From Enorma burkinafasonensis (GTDB lineage: Bacteria > Actinomycetota > Coriobacteriia > Coriobacteriales > Coriobacteriaceae): a DNA stretch of 64,000 nt. The position numbers and the translations under genes are program-made. Location of the stretch: NCBI RefSeq assembly GCF_902150035.1, contig NZ_LR597504.1:104655-168654 (forward strand). The letters are read 5' to 3'. The notes below the pieces were generated by a model. The model was not told where the DNA came from. It saw nothing but the letters and a program-made list of their open reading frames with translations, and did no database searches. Below are positions 1 through 8,149 of this stretch, piece after piece (the first letter of the stretch is position 1; each line of letters opens with the position of its first letter).

Positions 1-407
1 CGATCGTGATCGCGAGCGATGCGGCGGCAAACGATCCCATGCGCAAGCAGGTGATCAAGATGTGCTGCCCGGAGGGGGTGCGCCTGGCGGTGCGCACGGT
101 GGAGGGCGCAGCGGAGCTGCTGCGCAACCCGCGCCTCGAGGCCATGAAGGTCTTCGTAATCTGCCCGGACCCGGCGACGGTTTCGAGCCTGCTCACGATG
201 ATCGACGAGAAGCCGGCCGTCAACCTGGGCGGCATGCAGTCCGCCGAGGGTCGCACGATGTTCTCGCGCAACGTCTACGTCAACGCGGACGACATCGCGG
301 CGCTCGACGACATCGCCGACCGCGGCTACACCATCGAGGTGCAGGAGGTGCCCTCGACCGCCGCGCACGACTACGCGCAGCTGCGTTCCAAGTTCACGGC
401 TGCCTAG
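1..407 (+). CDS. PTS mannose/fructose/sorbose-family IIB subunit (5' partial)
   Basis: Cytoplasmic phosphocarrier of a mannose-family PTS, passing phosphate from IIA to the sugar imported by IIC/IID. The reading frame is open from base 3 and runs to TAG at 405-407. The visible part (IASDAAANDPMRKQVIKM, then VNLGGMQS and the NVYVNADD stretch) matches the middle and end of IIB proteins of about 160 residues. Roughly the first 25 residues, including the phosphorylated histidine (normally in a DxRLxHGQ motif), lie left of the window, so the GTG at 6 is not the real start. The IIC and IID genes follow directly, so this is one operon. Substrate cannot be told from sequence. Confidence 0.9.
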   Translation, partial: IVIASDAAANDPMRKQVIKMCCPEGVRLAVRTVEGAAELLRNPRLEAMKVFVICPDPATVSSLLTMIDEKPAVNLGGMQSAEGRTMFSRNVYVNADDIAALDDIADRGYTIEVQEVPSTAAHDYAQLRSKFTAA

Positions 408-434
408 CGCAAGGCAAAGAAAGGAGAGCTGAAG

Positions 435-1214
435 ATGTACGAAGCGTTAGTCGTCGGCCTTATCATGGGGCTGACCTGGTTCGTCGAGAAGGTGGGCGGC
501 ACCTGCATGGTGATGCGTCCGCTGGTCGTGGCGCCGCTTATCGGCATCGCGCTCGGCGACCTCAACACGGGCCTGCTCACGGGCGCCTCGCTCGAGCTCG
601 TGTTCATGGGCGCCATGCAGATCGGTGCCGCCGTCCCGCCCGATGTCATCGTGGGTGCCGGCCTCGGCACGGCGTTCGCCATCCTCGCCGGCGAGGGTGC
701 CGAGACCGCACTTGCCCTCGCGCTGCCGATCTCGATCCTCGCCCAGTCGATTAAGGTCGCGATCTTCATCGTCCGCAGCTGGTTCATGGATTTCGCTATG
801 CAGCTCGCCAAGGACGCCAACATCCGCGGGCTCATCCTGCTCAACTGGGGTGGCCTCCTGCTGCAGTGCCTGATGTACTTCGCGGTGGGCTTCGTCGCCA
901 TCCTCGTGGGCGCGCCCGCTGTCTCCGCGTTCGTCGACAGCATCCCCGACGTGATCATGAACGGCCTCACGCTCGCCGGCAACATGATCCCCGCCGTGGG
1001 CTTCGCGCTGCTGCTGCAGCCCATGATGGGAACGCGCAACTGCATCTACTTCATCTTGGGCTTCGTGCTCGCCGCCTATCTGGGCCTGCCCACCATGGCC
1101 ATCACGATCATCGGTGTCGTGTTCGCCTTCGTAGCCGTCTATGAGCGCGGAAGCGCGGCTCCCGTCGCTGCCGCCGCCTCGAGCACCGAGGAGGATGATC
1201 TGTTCGATGACTGA
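435..1214 (+). CDS. PTS mannose/fructose/sorbose-family IIC subunit
   Basis: Membrane channel subunit of the PTS. 259 residues, strongly hydrophobic with several transmembrane segments. It carries the family signature region PLVVAPLIGIALGDLNTG near residues 30-50 and GASLELVFMGAMQIG just after. An AAGGAGA ribosome site precedes the ATG at 435. It begins 27 bases after the IIB stop and its end overlaps the start of the IID gene by 8 bases, consistent with translational coupling. The C-terminal tail is acidic (EEDDLFDD), as is common in this family. Substrate unknown. Confidence 0.93.
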   Translation: MYEALVVGLIMGLTWFVEKVGGTCMVMRPLVVAPLIGIALGDLNTGLLTGASLELVFMGAMQIGAAVPPDVIVGAGLGTAFAILAGEGAETALALALPISILAQSIKVAIFIVRSWFMDFAMQLAKDANIRGLILLNWGGLLLQCLMYFAVGFVAILVGAPAVSAFVDSIPDVIMNGLTLAGNMIPAVGFALLLQPMMGTRNCIYFILGFVLAAYLGLPTMAITIIGVVFAFVAVYERGSAAPVAAAASSTEEDDLFDD

Positions 1215-2028
1215 GAAGACTGCTCTCGCCGCGGACGAGAAGAAGCTTATCCGCGAACTGTTCTGGAACTCGTTCACCCTCGAGAACTGCTATAACTACG
1301 AGCGACAGCAGGCGCTCGGCTACGCCATCGCCATGTGGCCCGCCATCAAGCGGTTCTACAAGACCAAAGAGGAGCAGGCCGACGCTCTCGTGCGCCACAT
1401 GGCCATCTTCAACACCACGCCGCACGTGGTGACCGCCATCACCGGCATCTCCGCGGCGATGGAGAAGGAGGCCAGCGAGAACCCCGACTTCGACCGCTCG
1501 ATCATCAACAACGTGAAGGTCGGCCTCATGGGTCCGTTCGCGGGCATCGGCGACTCGCTGTTCCAGGGCACCTTCCGCATCATCGCGAGCGGCATCGGCA
1601 TCTCGCTCGCCCAGCAGGGCAGCATCATGGGCCCGATCCTGTTCCTCGTGATCTTCAACGTGGTCCATCTCGTCGTGCGCTACGTGCTCACCTCGCTCGG
1701 CTACCGTTCCGGCGCGAGCCTGCTCGAGGGCGCCCGCGCGAGCTCCACGCTGCAGATGATCAGCAAGGGCGCCACCATCGTGGGCCTTACGGTCATCGGC
1801 GGCATGAGCGCGAGCATGGTCTCGTTCTCCACGCCGCTCGCCGTGACGCTCGGCGAGACGACGTTCGCGATCCAGGACTACATCGACCAGATCTTCCCGT
1901 CGCTGCTGCCGCTGCTCTACGTGCTCGCCATGTTCGGCTGCCTCAAGAAGGGCATGAGCTCGACCGCCATCCTGCTCATCACGATCGCCGTGGCGCTTCT
2001 GGGCGTGTGGACGGGCCTTCTGGCGTAG
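1207..2028 (+). CDS. PTS mannose/fructose/sorbose-family IID subunit
   Basis: Membrane subunit that works with IIC to translocate the sugar. About 273 residues. Typical IID features are the N-terminal FWNSFTLENCYNYERQQALGY region, the central VGLMGPFAGIGDSLFQGT motif, and hydrophobic helices at the C-terminus. The ATG at 1207 is chosen because a GAGGAGG ribosome site (1188-1194) lies about 12 bases upstream; the in-frame ATG at 1195 would touch that site, and the upstream GTG at 1141 lies deep inside the IIC gene. It overlaps IIC by 8 bases. It is the last gene of the operon and is followed by a strong terminator at about 2160. Confidence 0.93.
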   Translation: MTEKTALAADEKKLIRELFWNSFTLENCYNYERQQALGYAIAMWPAIKRFYKTKEEQADALVRHMAIFNTTPHVVTAITGISAAMEKEASENPDFDRSIINNVKVGLMGPFAGIGDSLFQGTFRIIASGIGISLAQQGSIMGPILFLVIFNVVHLVVRYVLTSLGYRSGASLLEGARASSTLQMISKGATIVGLTVIGGMSASMVSFSTPLAVTLGETTFAIQDYIDQIFPSLLPLLYVLAMFGCLKKGMSSTAILLITIAVALLGVWTGLLA

Positions 2029-2159
2029 GCCTACCGGAAGGGGGTTTCTCGTTTGCTCTCACATTCGGCACCTTTGTTTCGGCGATCCTGCGGAAACGCG
2101 GTGCAAACGACCCGATAGTGAGAACCAATGGCGTGACGGCTCGGCATAACCGGCATTTG

Positions 2160-2186
2160 GGGGCGGCCTTCGGGTCGCCCCTTTTC
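2160..2186 (+). terminator. Rho-independent terminator of the first PTS operon
   Basis: Nine-base stem GGGGCGGCC / GGTCGCCCC with a TTCG tetraloop (one G-T pair), followed by TTTT. It lies 130 bases after the IID stop, in the 324-base gap before the phosphoglucomutase gene. I see nothing else in the first half of that gap. Confidence 0.8.
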
Positions 2187-2238
2187 CATGCGCCTGCGCC
2201 GCCGCCCTGCAATCCTGCGCGTTCGCCGGCGCGTAGGG

Positions 2239-2265
2239 TTGCGCCAAGGCATCTTGCCGTATGAT
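2239..2265 (+). promoter_or_regulatory. Possible promoter of the phosphoglucomutase gene
   Basis: A TTGCGC hexamer (2239-2244) and a TATGAT hexamer (2260-2265) stand 15 bases apart about 90 bases before the gene start. The spacing is short for a sigma-70 promoter, so this is only a candidate. Confidence 0.3.
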
Positions 2266-2352
2266 TTTGCTAAATAGGCGCGTCTGCGTCCGATGGCTGC
2301 TGCCGTTTCGCTAGACGGTGCGGCCTGCACGGCTCGAAAGGAAGGCATTGCT

Positions 2353-4047
2353 ATGGCAGATGTACATGAGCTCCTCGACCTCTGGATCGAGAACGTCAAG
2401 GATGACGAGCTGCTCGCAGAGCTCAAGGCCCTGAAGGAGTCCGGCGACGAGAACGCCATCACCGATGCGTTCTTCCAGGATCTCGCCTTCGGCACCGCCG
2501 GTCTGCGCGGCACCATCGGGGCGGGCACCAACCGGATGAACATCTACACGGTCGGCCGTGCCACCCAGGGCTTCGCGAACTACCTCAACGCCACGTTCGA
2601 GAACCCTACGGTCGCCATCGCGCGCGACTCGCGCAACAAGGGCGAGCTCTTCGTCAAGACGACGGCAGCGATCCTCGCCGCGAACGGCGTGGTCGCCTAC
2701 GTGTACCCCAAGATCTCGCCGGTGCCCACCCTGTCCTGGGCCACGCGCTACCTCAAGTGCTCGGGCGGCATCTGCATGACCGCCTCGCACAACCCGGCGC
2801 CCTATAACGGCTACAAGGCCTACGGCCCGGACGGCTGCCAGATCACCTCCGAGGCCGCCGACGCCATCGGCGCCGCCATGGTCGCAACCGACCCGTTCCA
2901 CGACATCAAGACCATGGACTTCGACGAGGCCGTGGCGCAGGGCCTCATCAAGTGGATCGACGACGAGGTGCTCGACGCCTACTACGAGGCCGTCCTCAAG
3001 TGCTCGGTCTCCAACCTCACCGATGACGAGGTCGCCGGCGCCCCGCTCAAGCTCGTGTACACCCCGCTCAACGGTACCGGCCTCATCCCGGTGACCACGG
3101 TCTTGAATAAGGCCGGCATCACCGACATCACCGTCGTGCCCGAGCAGAAGGACCCGGACGGCGACTTCCCCACCTGCCCGTATCCCAACCCCGAGATCCG
3201 CGAGGCTATGCAGAAGGGTATCGACCTGTGCCAGGAGGTCCAGCCCGACCTGCTCCTCGCCACGGACCCGGACGCCGACCGCGTGGGCGTCGCCTGCCAG
3301 GACGGCGACGACTACACGCTGCTCACCGGCAACGAGATGGGCGTGCTTCTGCTCGACTACATCTGCAAGATGCGCGCCGCGCGCGGCGAGGACCTCTCGA
3401 ACAAGGTCGCCGTCACCACGATCGTGTCATCCGCGATGGTCGACGCGCTCGCCGATGAGTACGGCTTCGAGCTGCGTCGCTGCCTCACGGGCTTCAAGTA
3501 CATCGGTGACATCATCACCGGGCTCTCCGACGCCGGCGAGGTCGACCGCTTCATCTTCGGCTTCGAGGAATCCTACGGCTACCTCTCGGGCGATCACGTG
3601 CGCGACAAGGACGCCGTCAACGCGTCGCTGCTCATCTGCCAGATGGCGCAGTACTACAAGCTGCAGGGGCTGAACCTCGTCCAGGCCATGCGCGCGCTGT
3701 ACGAGAAGTACGGCTACTACCACAACAAGACCGTCTCGCTGAGCTACCCCGGGGCCGATGGCGCCGCCAAGATGGCCGGCATCATGGCCGGCCTGCGCGA
3801 GACTGCGCCCGCGGAGATCGCGGGCAGCAAGGTCGAGGCCGTGGTGGACTACCAGGGCGGCGTGAACGGCCTGCCCAAGGCCAACGTCATCGAGTTCGAC
3901 CTCGAGGGCGGCAACAAGGCCATCGTGCGCCCCTCGGGCACCGAGCCCAAGATCAAGCTCTACATCTTCGCCAAGGGCGCGGACGCCGCGGCGGCCGATG
4001 CGCTCATCGCCGCCATCGAGGAGGACGGCCGCAAGCTGCTGAGCTAA
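2353..4047 (+). CDS. pgcA: Phosphoglucomutase / phospho-sugar mutase
   Basis: Interconverts glucose 1-phosphate and glucose 6-phosphate (alpha-D-phosphohexomutase family), linking sugar uptake to glycogen and envelope sugars. 564 residues, the usual length for PgcA-type enzymes. The catalytic phosphoserine is S145 in TASHNP, the metal-binding loop is DPDADR at 305-310, the sugar-specificity loop FGFEESYGYL follows, and the phosphate-binding loop RPSGTEPKIK is near the C-terminus. The ATG at 2353 has a GAAAGGAAGG ribosome site; longer in-frame starts lack one. Single-gene unit with its own terminator. The family symbol pgcA is assigned by similarity; a broader phosphomannomutase activity is possible. 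Confidence 0.93.
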   Translation: MADVHELLDLWIENVKDDELLAELKALKESGDENAITDAFFQDLAFGTAGLRGTIGAGTNRMNIYTVGRATQGFANYLNATFENPTVAIARDSRNKGELFVKTTAAILAANGVVAYVYPKISPVPTLSWATRYLKCSGGICMTASHNPAPYNGYKAYGPDGCQITSEAADAIGAAMVATDPFHDIKTMDFDEAVAQGLIKWIDDEVLDAYYEAVLKCSVSNLTDDEVAGAPLKLVYTPLNGTGLIPVTTVLNKAGITDITVVPEQKDPDGDFPTCPYPNPEIREAMQKGIDLCQEVQPDLLLATDPDADRVGVACQDGDDYTLLTGNEMGVLLLDYICKMRAARGEDLSNKVAVTTIVSSAMVDALADEYGFELRRCLTGFKYIGDIITGLSDAGEVDRFIFGFEESYGYLSGDHVRDKDAVNASLLICQMAQYYKLQGLNLVQAMRALYEKYGYYHNKTVSLSYPGADGAAKMAGIMAGLRETAPAEIAGSKVEAVVDYQGGVNGLPKANVIEFDLEGGNKAIVRPSGTEPKIKLYIFAKGADAAAADALIAAIEEDGRKLLS

Positions 4048-4073
4048 GCGCGCGACTATAGTCTCGGAAACGG

Positions 4074-4110
4074 ACCGGCTCCCGTGTCGACGACATGGGA
4101 GCCGGTTTTT
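4074..4110 (+). terminator. Terminator after the phosphoglucomutase gene
   Basis: Perfect ten-base arms ACCGGCTCCC and GGGAGCCGGT around a 13-base loop, followed by a run of T at 4106-4110. It sits between the convergent pgcA and the minus-strand reductase gene. Confidence 0.85.
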
Positions 4111-4126
4111 CGCTCTATGGAGCGCG

Positions 4127-5005
4127 CTACCTCCAGCCGAAGTCGGCGAGGCAGCGGTCGACATCCTCCTCGAGCGTGCCGAGCTCGATGCCCGCCGCGC
4201 GGATCTTCGCCGCGTCCAGGCGGAAGTCGCGGAAGCGGTCGGCGTAGCGCTCGGTGTTGGGGAGGATGTAGCGCTCGACCCGCTCGGGCGTGGCGATGCC
4301 CGCCTCCACGAGCTTGCCCGCGACGAGGCGCGCGGCGTCGTAGGTCGTGAGGTCGTTGTCGCTCGCGAAGTGGTAGACGCCGCTCGGCAGCTCGGCAATG
4401 GCGCCGAACTGGTCGGCGAGGTGCTGGGCGTAGGTCATGCAGCGCTTCTCGTTCACGGTGAAGAGCGCCGGCGTGTCGGTGGCAAGGGCGCGGAGGACGT
4501 TGCCCACGATGCCGGGCGAGGGCTTCACGTGCGGCAGCGCCATGCCGAACATCCAGGAGAAGCGCAGGACCAGGTAGTCATCCATGTTCTTTTGCATCCA
4601 GGTGTCGACCTCGGCCTTCTGGATGCCGTAGTTGGTGACGCTCACCGGCTCGGCGTCCTCCGCGAAGGGGCCGGGCTCGGTCTTGCCGTTGAAGATCTGC
4701 TCGGTCGAAATGAAGATCATGCGCCGTCCGCGCTCGCGGCAGATGCGGGCGATCTCGATGGCGGCCTCGGTGTTCACGCGGCGCGTTCCTGCGGGGTCGT
4801 TCTCGCAGTCGGCGGTCGTCGCGTTCGCGGCGGTGTGGAACATGATGTCGAAGTCGAGGGCGCCGAAGTAGGCGCGCACGGCTTCGAGGTCGGTGTAGTC
4901 GACGTCGCGGCGGCTCACGCGCACGAACTCGAACCGGTCCTTGTTGTAGAGCTGGACGAGGCTCGCGAGATACCCGTTCGCCCCGGTTACGGCGATGCGA
5001 CGCAT
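4127..5005 (-). CDS. RmlD-like sugar-nucleotide reductase (NAD(P)-dependent SDR)
   Basis: Extended short-chain dehydrogenase resembling dTDP-4-dehydrorhamnose reductase. 292 residues. The Rossmann glycine motif TGANGYLA is at residues 7-14, and the YxxxK catalytic pair is visible in YGIQKAE around the middle, preceded by the FISTEQIFNG stretch typical of RmlD-like proteins. It starts 12 bases after the deoC stop on the same strand, so the two are probably co-transcribed. The rest of the rhamnose pathway is not in the window, so the exact substrate is uncertain; it may act on another sugar nucleotide or be an SDR of unknown substrate. Confidence 0.8.
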   Translation of the reverse strand: MRRIAVTGANGYLASLVQLYNKDRFEFVRVSRRDVDYTDLEAVRAYFGALDFDIMFHTAANATTADCENDPAGTRRVNTEAAIEIARICRERGRRMIFISTEQIFNGKTEPGPFAEDAEPVSVTNYGIQKAEVDTWMQKNMDDYLVLRFSWMFGMALPHVKPSPGIVGNVLRALATDTPALFTVNEKRCMTYAQHLADQFGAIAELPSGVYHFASDNDLTTYDAARLVAGKLVEAGIATPERVERYILPNTERYADRFRDFRLDAAKIRAAGIELGTLEEDVDRCLADFGWR

Positions 5006-5017
5006 GCCCTCGGACGC

Positions 5018-5749
5018 CTACAGCTCGATGGAGTCGACGCCGTCCGCCTCGAAGCGGCGGCGGAGCTCCTCGATGATGGGGATGCCGGCGCTGCAGCCGA
5101 TGCGCGTGGCACCGGCACGGACCATGTCGAGGAAGGTGTCGGCGGTGCGGATGCCGCCGGCGGCCTTGACCTGGATCTCGGGCACGACGTGCTCGCGCAT
5201 GAGCTTGACGTCCTCGACGGTGGCGCCGCCCGTGGAGAAGCCGGTGCTCGTCTTCACGAACGTGGGCTTGACCTTGTTGGCGACCTCGCAGAGCTTGATC
5301 TTCTCGTCATCGGTGAGCAGGCAGTTCTCGAAGATGACCTTGGAGGGGATCTCCTCGTCGCGGCCCTCGCTCGCAGCACGGCACACCTCGACGATCTGGC
5401 GCATCTCGTCCTCGATGTAGTCCCAGTTGCCGGCCTTCACCTCGGTGAGGTTCACGACGTAGTCGATCTCGGTCGCGCCGTTCTCGATGGCGTCGCGGGT
5501 CTCGAAGACCTTTACCGCGATGGACTGCTGCCCCAGCGGGAAGCCGATCGCGGCGCCGGTGTGGATGTCGGTCCCGGCGAGGAACTCAGAGCAGCGGGCG
5601 GACTGGACGGAGTTGATGGCGACCATCTTGAAGTGGCAGCGCTTCGCCTCGTCGCAGAGCTTCTCCATGTCAGCCACGGTGGCGTCGGCGTGGAGGTTGG
5701 TGTGGTCGACAAGGCGGGCGAGGTCGTCGAGGGTGTAGGTCTTGCTCAT
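5018..5749 (-). CDS. deoC: Deoxyribose-phosphate aldolase
   Basis: Class I aldolase splitting 2-deoxyribose 5-phosphate into glyceraldehyde 3-phosphate and acetaldehyde in deoxynucleoside catabolism. 243 residues, close to the family norm. The Schiff-base lysine is in [14 protein letters not shown] and the second active-site lysine region is AAGGIRT near the C-terminus; the [10 protein letters not shown] segment also fits. The ATG at 5749 is chosen because AAAGGA precedes it; the longer frame to 5782 would begin inside the promoter. First gene of a two-gene minus-strand unit with the RmlD-like gene. Confidence 0.95.
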   Translation of the reverse strand: MSKTYTLDDLARLVDHTNLHADATVADMEKLCDEAKRCHFKMVAINSVQSARCSEFLAGTDIHTGAAIGFPLGQQSIAVKVFETRDAIENGATEIDYVVNLTEVKAGNWDYIEDEMRQIVEVCRAASEGRDEEIPSKVIFENCLLTDDEKIKLCEVANKVKPTFVKTSTGFSTGGATVEDVKLMREHVVPEIQVKAAGGIRTADTFLDMVRAGATRIGCSAGIPIIEELRRRFEADGVDSIEL

Positions 5750-5769
5750 GGCGTTCCTTTCGCTAGAAA

Positions 5770-5790
5770 GTGGATACTGCAAGTATAGGA
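5770..5790 (-). promoter_or_regulatory. Candidate deoC promoter with overlapping half-symmetric site
   Basis: On the minus strand TATACT (5787 down to 5782) is a good -10 box about 35 bases before the deoC start. It overlaps an inverted repeat, ATACT-GCA-AGTAT (5774-5786), which could be an operator for a sugar- or nucleoside-responsive repressor. No clear -35 box is seen. Confidence 0.4.
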
Positions 5791-5883
5791 CAGCGATAGG
5801 ACCTCATAAGACAGGTCACAAAACTTAAGAATCGGTTATGGGGGAGGCGGTTTTCTTCGAGCTCGGGCAGTTCCGGAGCGGGC

Positions 5884-6345
5884 CTAGCTCAGGAAGAAAA
5901 GCCAGACGGCGAGTGCGACGAGCAAGACAATGAACAGCACGACCAGGATGTGCACGCGCCGGCGCTCGCGTTCCTGGCGCGAGATGAAGATCGACTTGTG
6001 CCCCGAGGGGGTCTGCAGGTAGCGCTCGTAGTGGAGCTGCGGCCGCTCGCCCTCCTCGCCGGGCTGGGGCTGGCGCCTGGGGTGCGCGGGGCCCGTGGGC
6101 GGGAGGTACTGCGGGTCGGCCGTCGCCACGCCCATGTGGCGCCTGCCCGGGCGCGGCGCCGTCTGCTGGGGGACCTGCCCCGGCTGCTCCGTGGCGGGGT
6201 ACGAGCCGGGATGCACGCGCTGGCGGTAGCGCAGGGCGTCGTCGGTGATGGGCTCCTGGGTGATATGGGGGGTGCTCCGGTGGTAGGGCGTGCGGGACAC
6301 GCGCTCGGGTCGCGTGCTATAGGGCGTCCGGCCGTCCTCGTCCAT
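5884..6345 (-). CDS. Small proline-rich protein with one C-terminal membrane segment
   Basis: Unknown function. 153 residues. The first 120 or so are hydrophilic, rich in proline, arginine, threonine and glutamine and probably disordered (HRSTPHITQEP, QYLPPTGPAHPRRQPQPG). A single hydrophobic segment at the extreme C-terminus (VLFIVLLVALAVWLFFLS) follows a basic cluster (RQERERRRV), which predicts a tail-anchored protein with the long arm in the cytoplasm. The ATG at 6345 is preferred over the GTG 12 bases upstream because GGAG then sits six bases before it. It stands alone between deoC and the divergent Hsp20 gene. Confidence 0.6.
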   Translation of the reverse strand: MDEDGRTPYSTRPERVSRTPYHRSTPHITQEPITDDALRYRQRVHPGSYPATEQPGQVPQQTAPRPGRRHMGVATADPQYLPPTGPAHPRRQPQPGEEGERPQLHYERYLQTPSGHKSIFISRQERERRRVHILVVLFIVLLVALAVWLFFLS

Positions 6346-6520
6346 CAGGTTCTCCACTCGAAGTCATACGGTGCGCAAGTATGCTTATTTTACTGTTAAA
6401 ACTGGATGCCGCGCAGGTTGCAGCCGGGTTCATCTTCTGGATGAGTCAGATTTCCACGGCTGTTGCACAGATGTGAGGGGGAGGGCGCCATCTTGAGGCG
6501 TCAGACGCGTTGCCAACGCC

Positions 6521-6556
6521 AAATCTAAGTCTCAAGAACTTAGATTTGATGATAAT
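6521..6556 (+). promoter_or_regulatory. Ten-seven-ten inverted repeat operator next to a -10 box upstream of hsp20
   Basis: AAATCTAAGT (6521-6530) and ACTTAGATTT (6538-6547) are a perfect inverted repeat with a seven-base spacer, immediately followed by GATAAT (6551-6556), a likely -10 box. The geometry (symmetric arms, N7) is that of the HAIR operator bound by the HspR repressor (known consensus CTTGAGT-N7-ACTCAAG), but the arms differ: CTAAGT replaces CTTGAGT. The site would overlap the -35 position and so could repress. It lies 125 bases before the Hsp20 start, inside a 322-base gap that otherwise shows nothing clear. Confidence 0.6.
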
Positions 6557-6680
6557 GTGACGCTTAGGAAATATCCATTCGGCTGAATAGATGCCTGCAC
6601 CGCGGGAATAACTGAGAGCGAACAACGAAGTCCGCGACCCGCAGGGTACGGGGCGCGGCAATCACGAAGGAGTGATTCAT

Positions 6681-7112
6681 ATGGCAAGCCTGATTCCTTA
6701 CCGTTCGGTCTTCGGTATCCGTCCCAGCACGAGTGCCCTGCTCGATGCGTTCGATGACATGATGGACTTCGCCTCCTCGCCGCTCTCCTCGAGCGCGTTC
6801 CCCATGGACGTCGAGGACAAGGGCGACGGCTACGAGATCAAGGCGTACCTCACCGGCGCCACCAAGGACGACATCGACGTCGAGCTCAACGAGGGCCGTC
6901 TCTCCATCGCCGTCAAGGTCGAGGAGAGCGAGGAGAACAAGGACAAGAACTTCCTCCAGAAGGAGTTCGCCTCCTACAGCGCGACCCGCGGCGTCTACCT
7001 CAAGGACGCCTCGAGCGAGGGCCTGTCCGCCCGCTTCGCCGACGGCGTGCTGACCGTCACGGTTCCCAAGATGGTCGAGAAGAAGAACGTCACCAAGGTC
7101 GCCATCGACTAG
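6681..7112 (+). CDS. Hsp20/alpha-crystallin small heat-shock protein
   Basis: ATP-independent holdase that binds unfolding proteins in the cytoplasm. 143 residues. The alpha-crystallin domain spans about residues 35-135: it opens with PMDVEDKGDGYEIKAYLTG, contains the DDIDVELNEGRLSIAVK strand pair, and ends with the FADGVLTVTVPK motif. AAGGAG at 6667-6672 fixes the ATG at 6681. Monocistronic, with a symmetric operator upstream and a strong terminator downstream, so it is probably heat- or stress-regulated. Confidence 0.93.
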   Translation: MASLIPYRSVFGIRPSTSALLDAFDDMMDFASSPLSSSAFPMDVEDKGDGYEIKAYLTGATKDDIDVELNEGRLSIAVKVEESEENKDKNFLQKEFASYSATRGVYLKDASSEGLSARFADGVLTVTVPKMVEKKNVTKVAID

Positions 7113-7156
7113 GTGCGCCCGCAACCGACTCGCAAACAGCGCGGCATGTGACCGAA

Positions 7157-7189
7157 GGGGTCGCCGGCTCAGGCCGGCGGCCCCTTTTT
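7157..7189 (+). terminator. Terminator after hsp20
   Basis: Twelve-base stem GGGGTCGCCGGC / GCCGGCGGCCCC (one G-T pair) with a TCAG loop, followed by TTTTT at 7185-7189. Confidence 0.88.
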
Positions 7190-7243
7190 CGTCATGCAGA
7201 TGAAGCCGCGGGCGGACGCTTGGCGCCGGCTGCCGGCGGCCGC

Positions 7244-8110
7244 CTACCAGATCGTGATGGGGCGGTTCTGGCCGGCGGCGCGGATGTGCACGGCAGGGGC
7301 GCCGTCGCGGGCGAGCGTCGCCGAGGACCCGAGCTCGTCGTCGAGCTGGGCGCCGAGCGCCTCGGCCCAGGCCCGCACGGCGAGGCTCGGCCGGTTGTTC
7401 TCCTGCGAGATGTGCATCGCGACGAGCTGCTCGGTGCGCTCGGTCACCAGCTCCGGGAGCGCCTCGGCGGCCTGCGCGTTCGAGAGGTGGCCGCGCTCCG
7501 AGATGATGCGGTCCTGCAGGTAGCGCGGATAGGACCCGGTGCGGAGCATGGGTACGTCGTGGTTGCTCTCGAGCGCGAGGATGCGCGCGTCGCGCAGGTA
7601 GCGCAGGGCGCCCGGCGTCAGCGCGCCGGTATCGGTGGCAAATCCGATGGCGTCCCCGCCGCAGTCGAAACGGAACCCCACCGGATTCAGCACGTCGTGC
7701 AGGGTGGGAAACGTCTGCACCCGCACGCCGGCGACCTCGATCGCGGCCCCGGGCGGGAACTCCTCGAAGGGCAGCTCGGCGAGGGCGTCGCGCGTGGCCG
7801 GCGTGCCCAGGCTCGCATGGAGCGTCCCGTCGAAGCGCTTGCACCAGACGCTCGCGCCCTTCACATGGTCGCCGTGCTCGTGCGTGATGAGGAGGGCGAC
7901 GACGCGGCCCTCGTCGAGGTCGAGCTCGTGCATGCGGCGCAGCGTCTCGCGGCGCGAGAAGCCGGCGTCGATCATGATGAGGCCGCAGGGTCCCTCGACC
8001 AGCGCGCAGTTGCCCTTGGAACCGCTGCCTAGGATATGCAGGTGGAGCTGGGTACAATGGGGGAGTGCCGCGCGAGGCTCCTCGCGCCGCATGGTCTTGT
8101 CTGCTTCCAC
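7244..8110 (-). CDS. Metallo-beta-lactamase-fold hydrolase (YycJ/WalJ-like)
   Basis: MBL-fold protein, probably a nuclease of the YycJ/WalJ type. The domain begins at LHILGSGSKGNC (about residues 24-35), and the metal site HxHxDH is THEHGDH with H77, H79, D81 and H82. Later motifs SLGTPATRD, ATDTGAL and LESNHD also fit. The start is uncertain: GTG at 8110 has GAGAGG eight bases upstream (288 residues), while an in-frame ATG at 8092 would give 282. It diverges from tilS with only 39 bases between them, so the two promoters must overlap each other's transcribed region. Confidence 0.82.
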   Translation of the reverse strand: MEADKTMRREEPRAALPHCTQLHLHILGSGSKGNCALVEGPCGLIMIDAGFSRRETLRRMHELDLDEGRVVALLITHEHGDHVKGASVWCKRFDGTLHASLGTPATRDALAELPFEEFPPGAAIEVAGVRVQTFPTLHDVLNPVGFRFDCGGDAIGFATDTGALTPGALRYLRDARILALESNHDVPMLRTGSYPRYLQDRIISERGHLSNAQAAEALPELVTERTEQLVAMHISQENNRPSLAVRAWAEALGAQLDDELGSSATLARDGAPAVHIRAAGQNRPITIW

Positions 8111-8149
8111 CTACATCGCCTCTCGCTCGGTCCCGGTAAGGAGGTCCAC

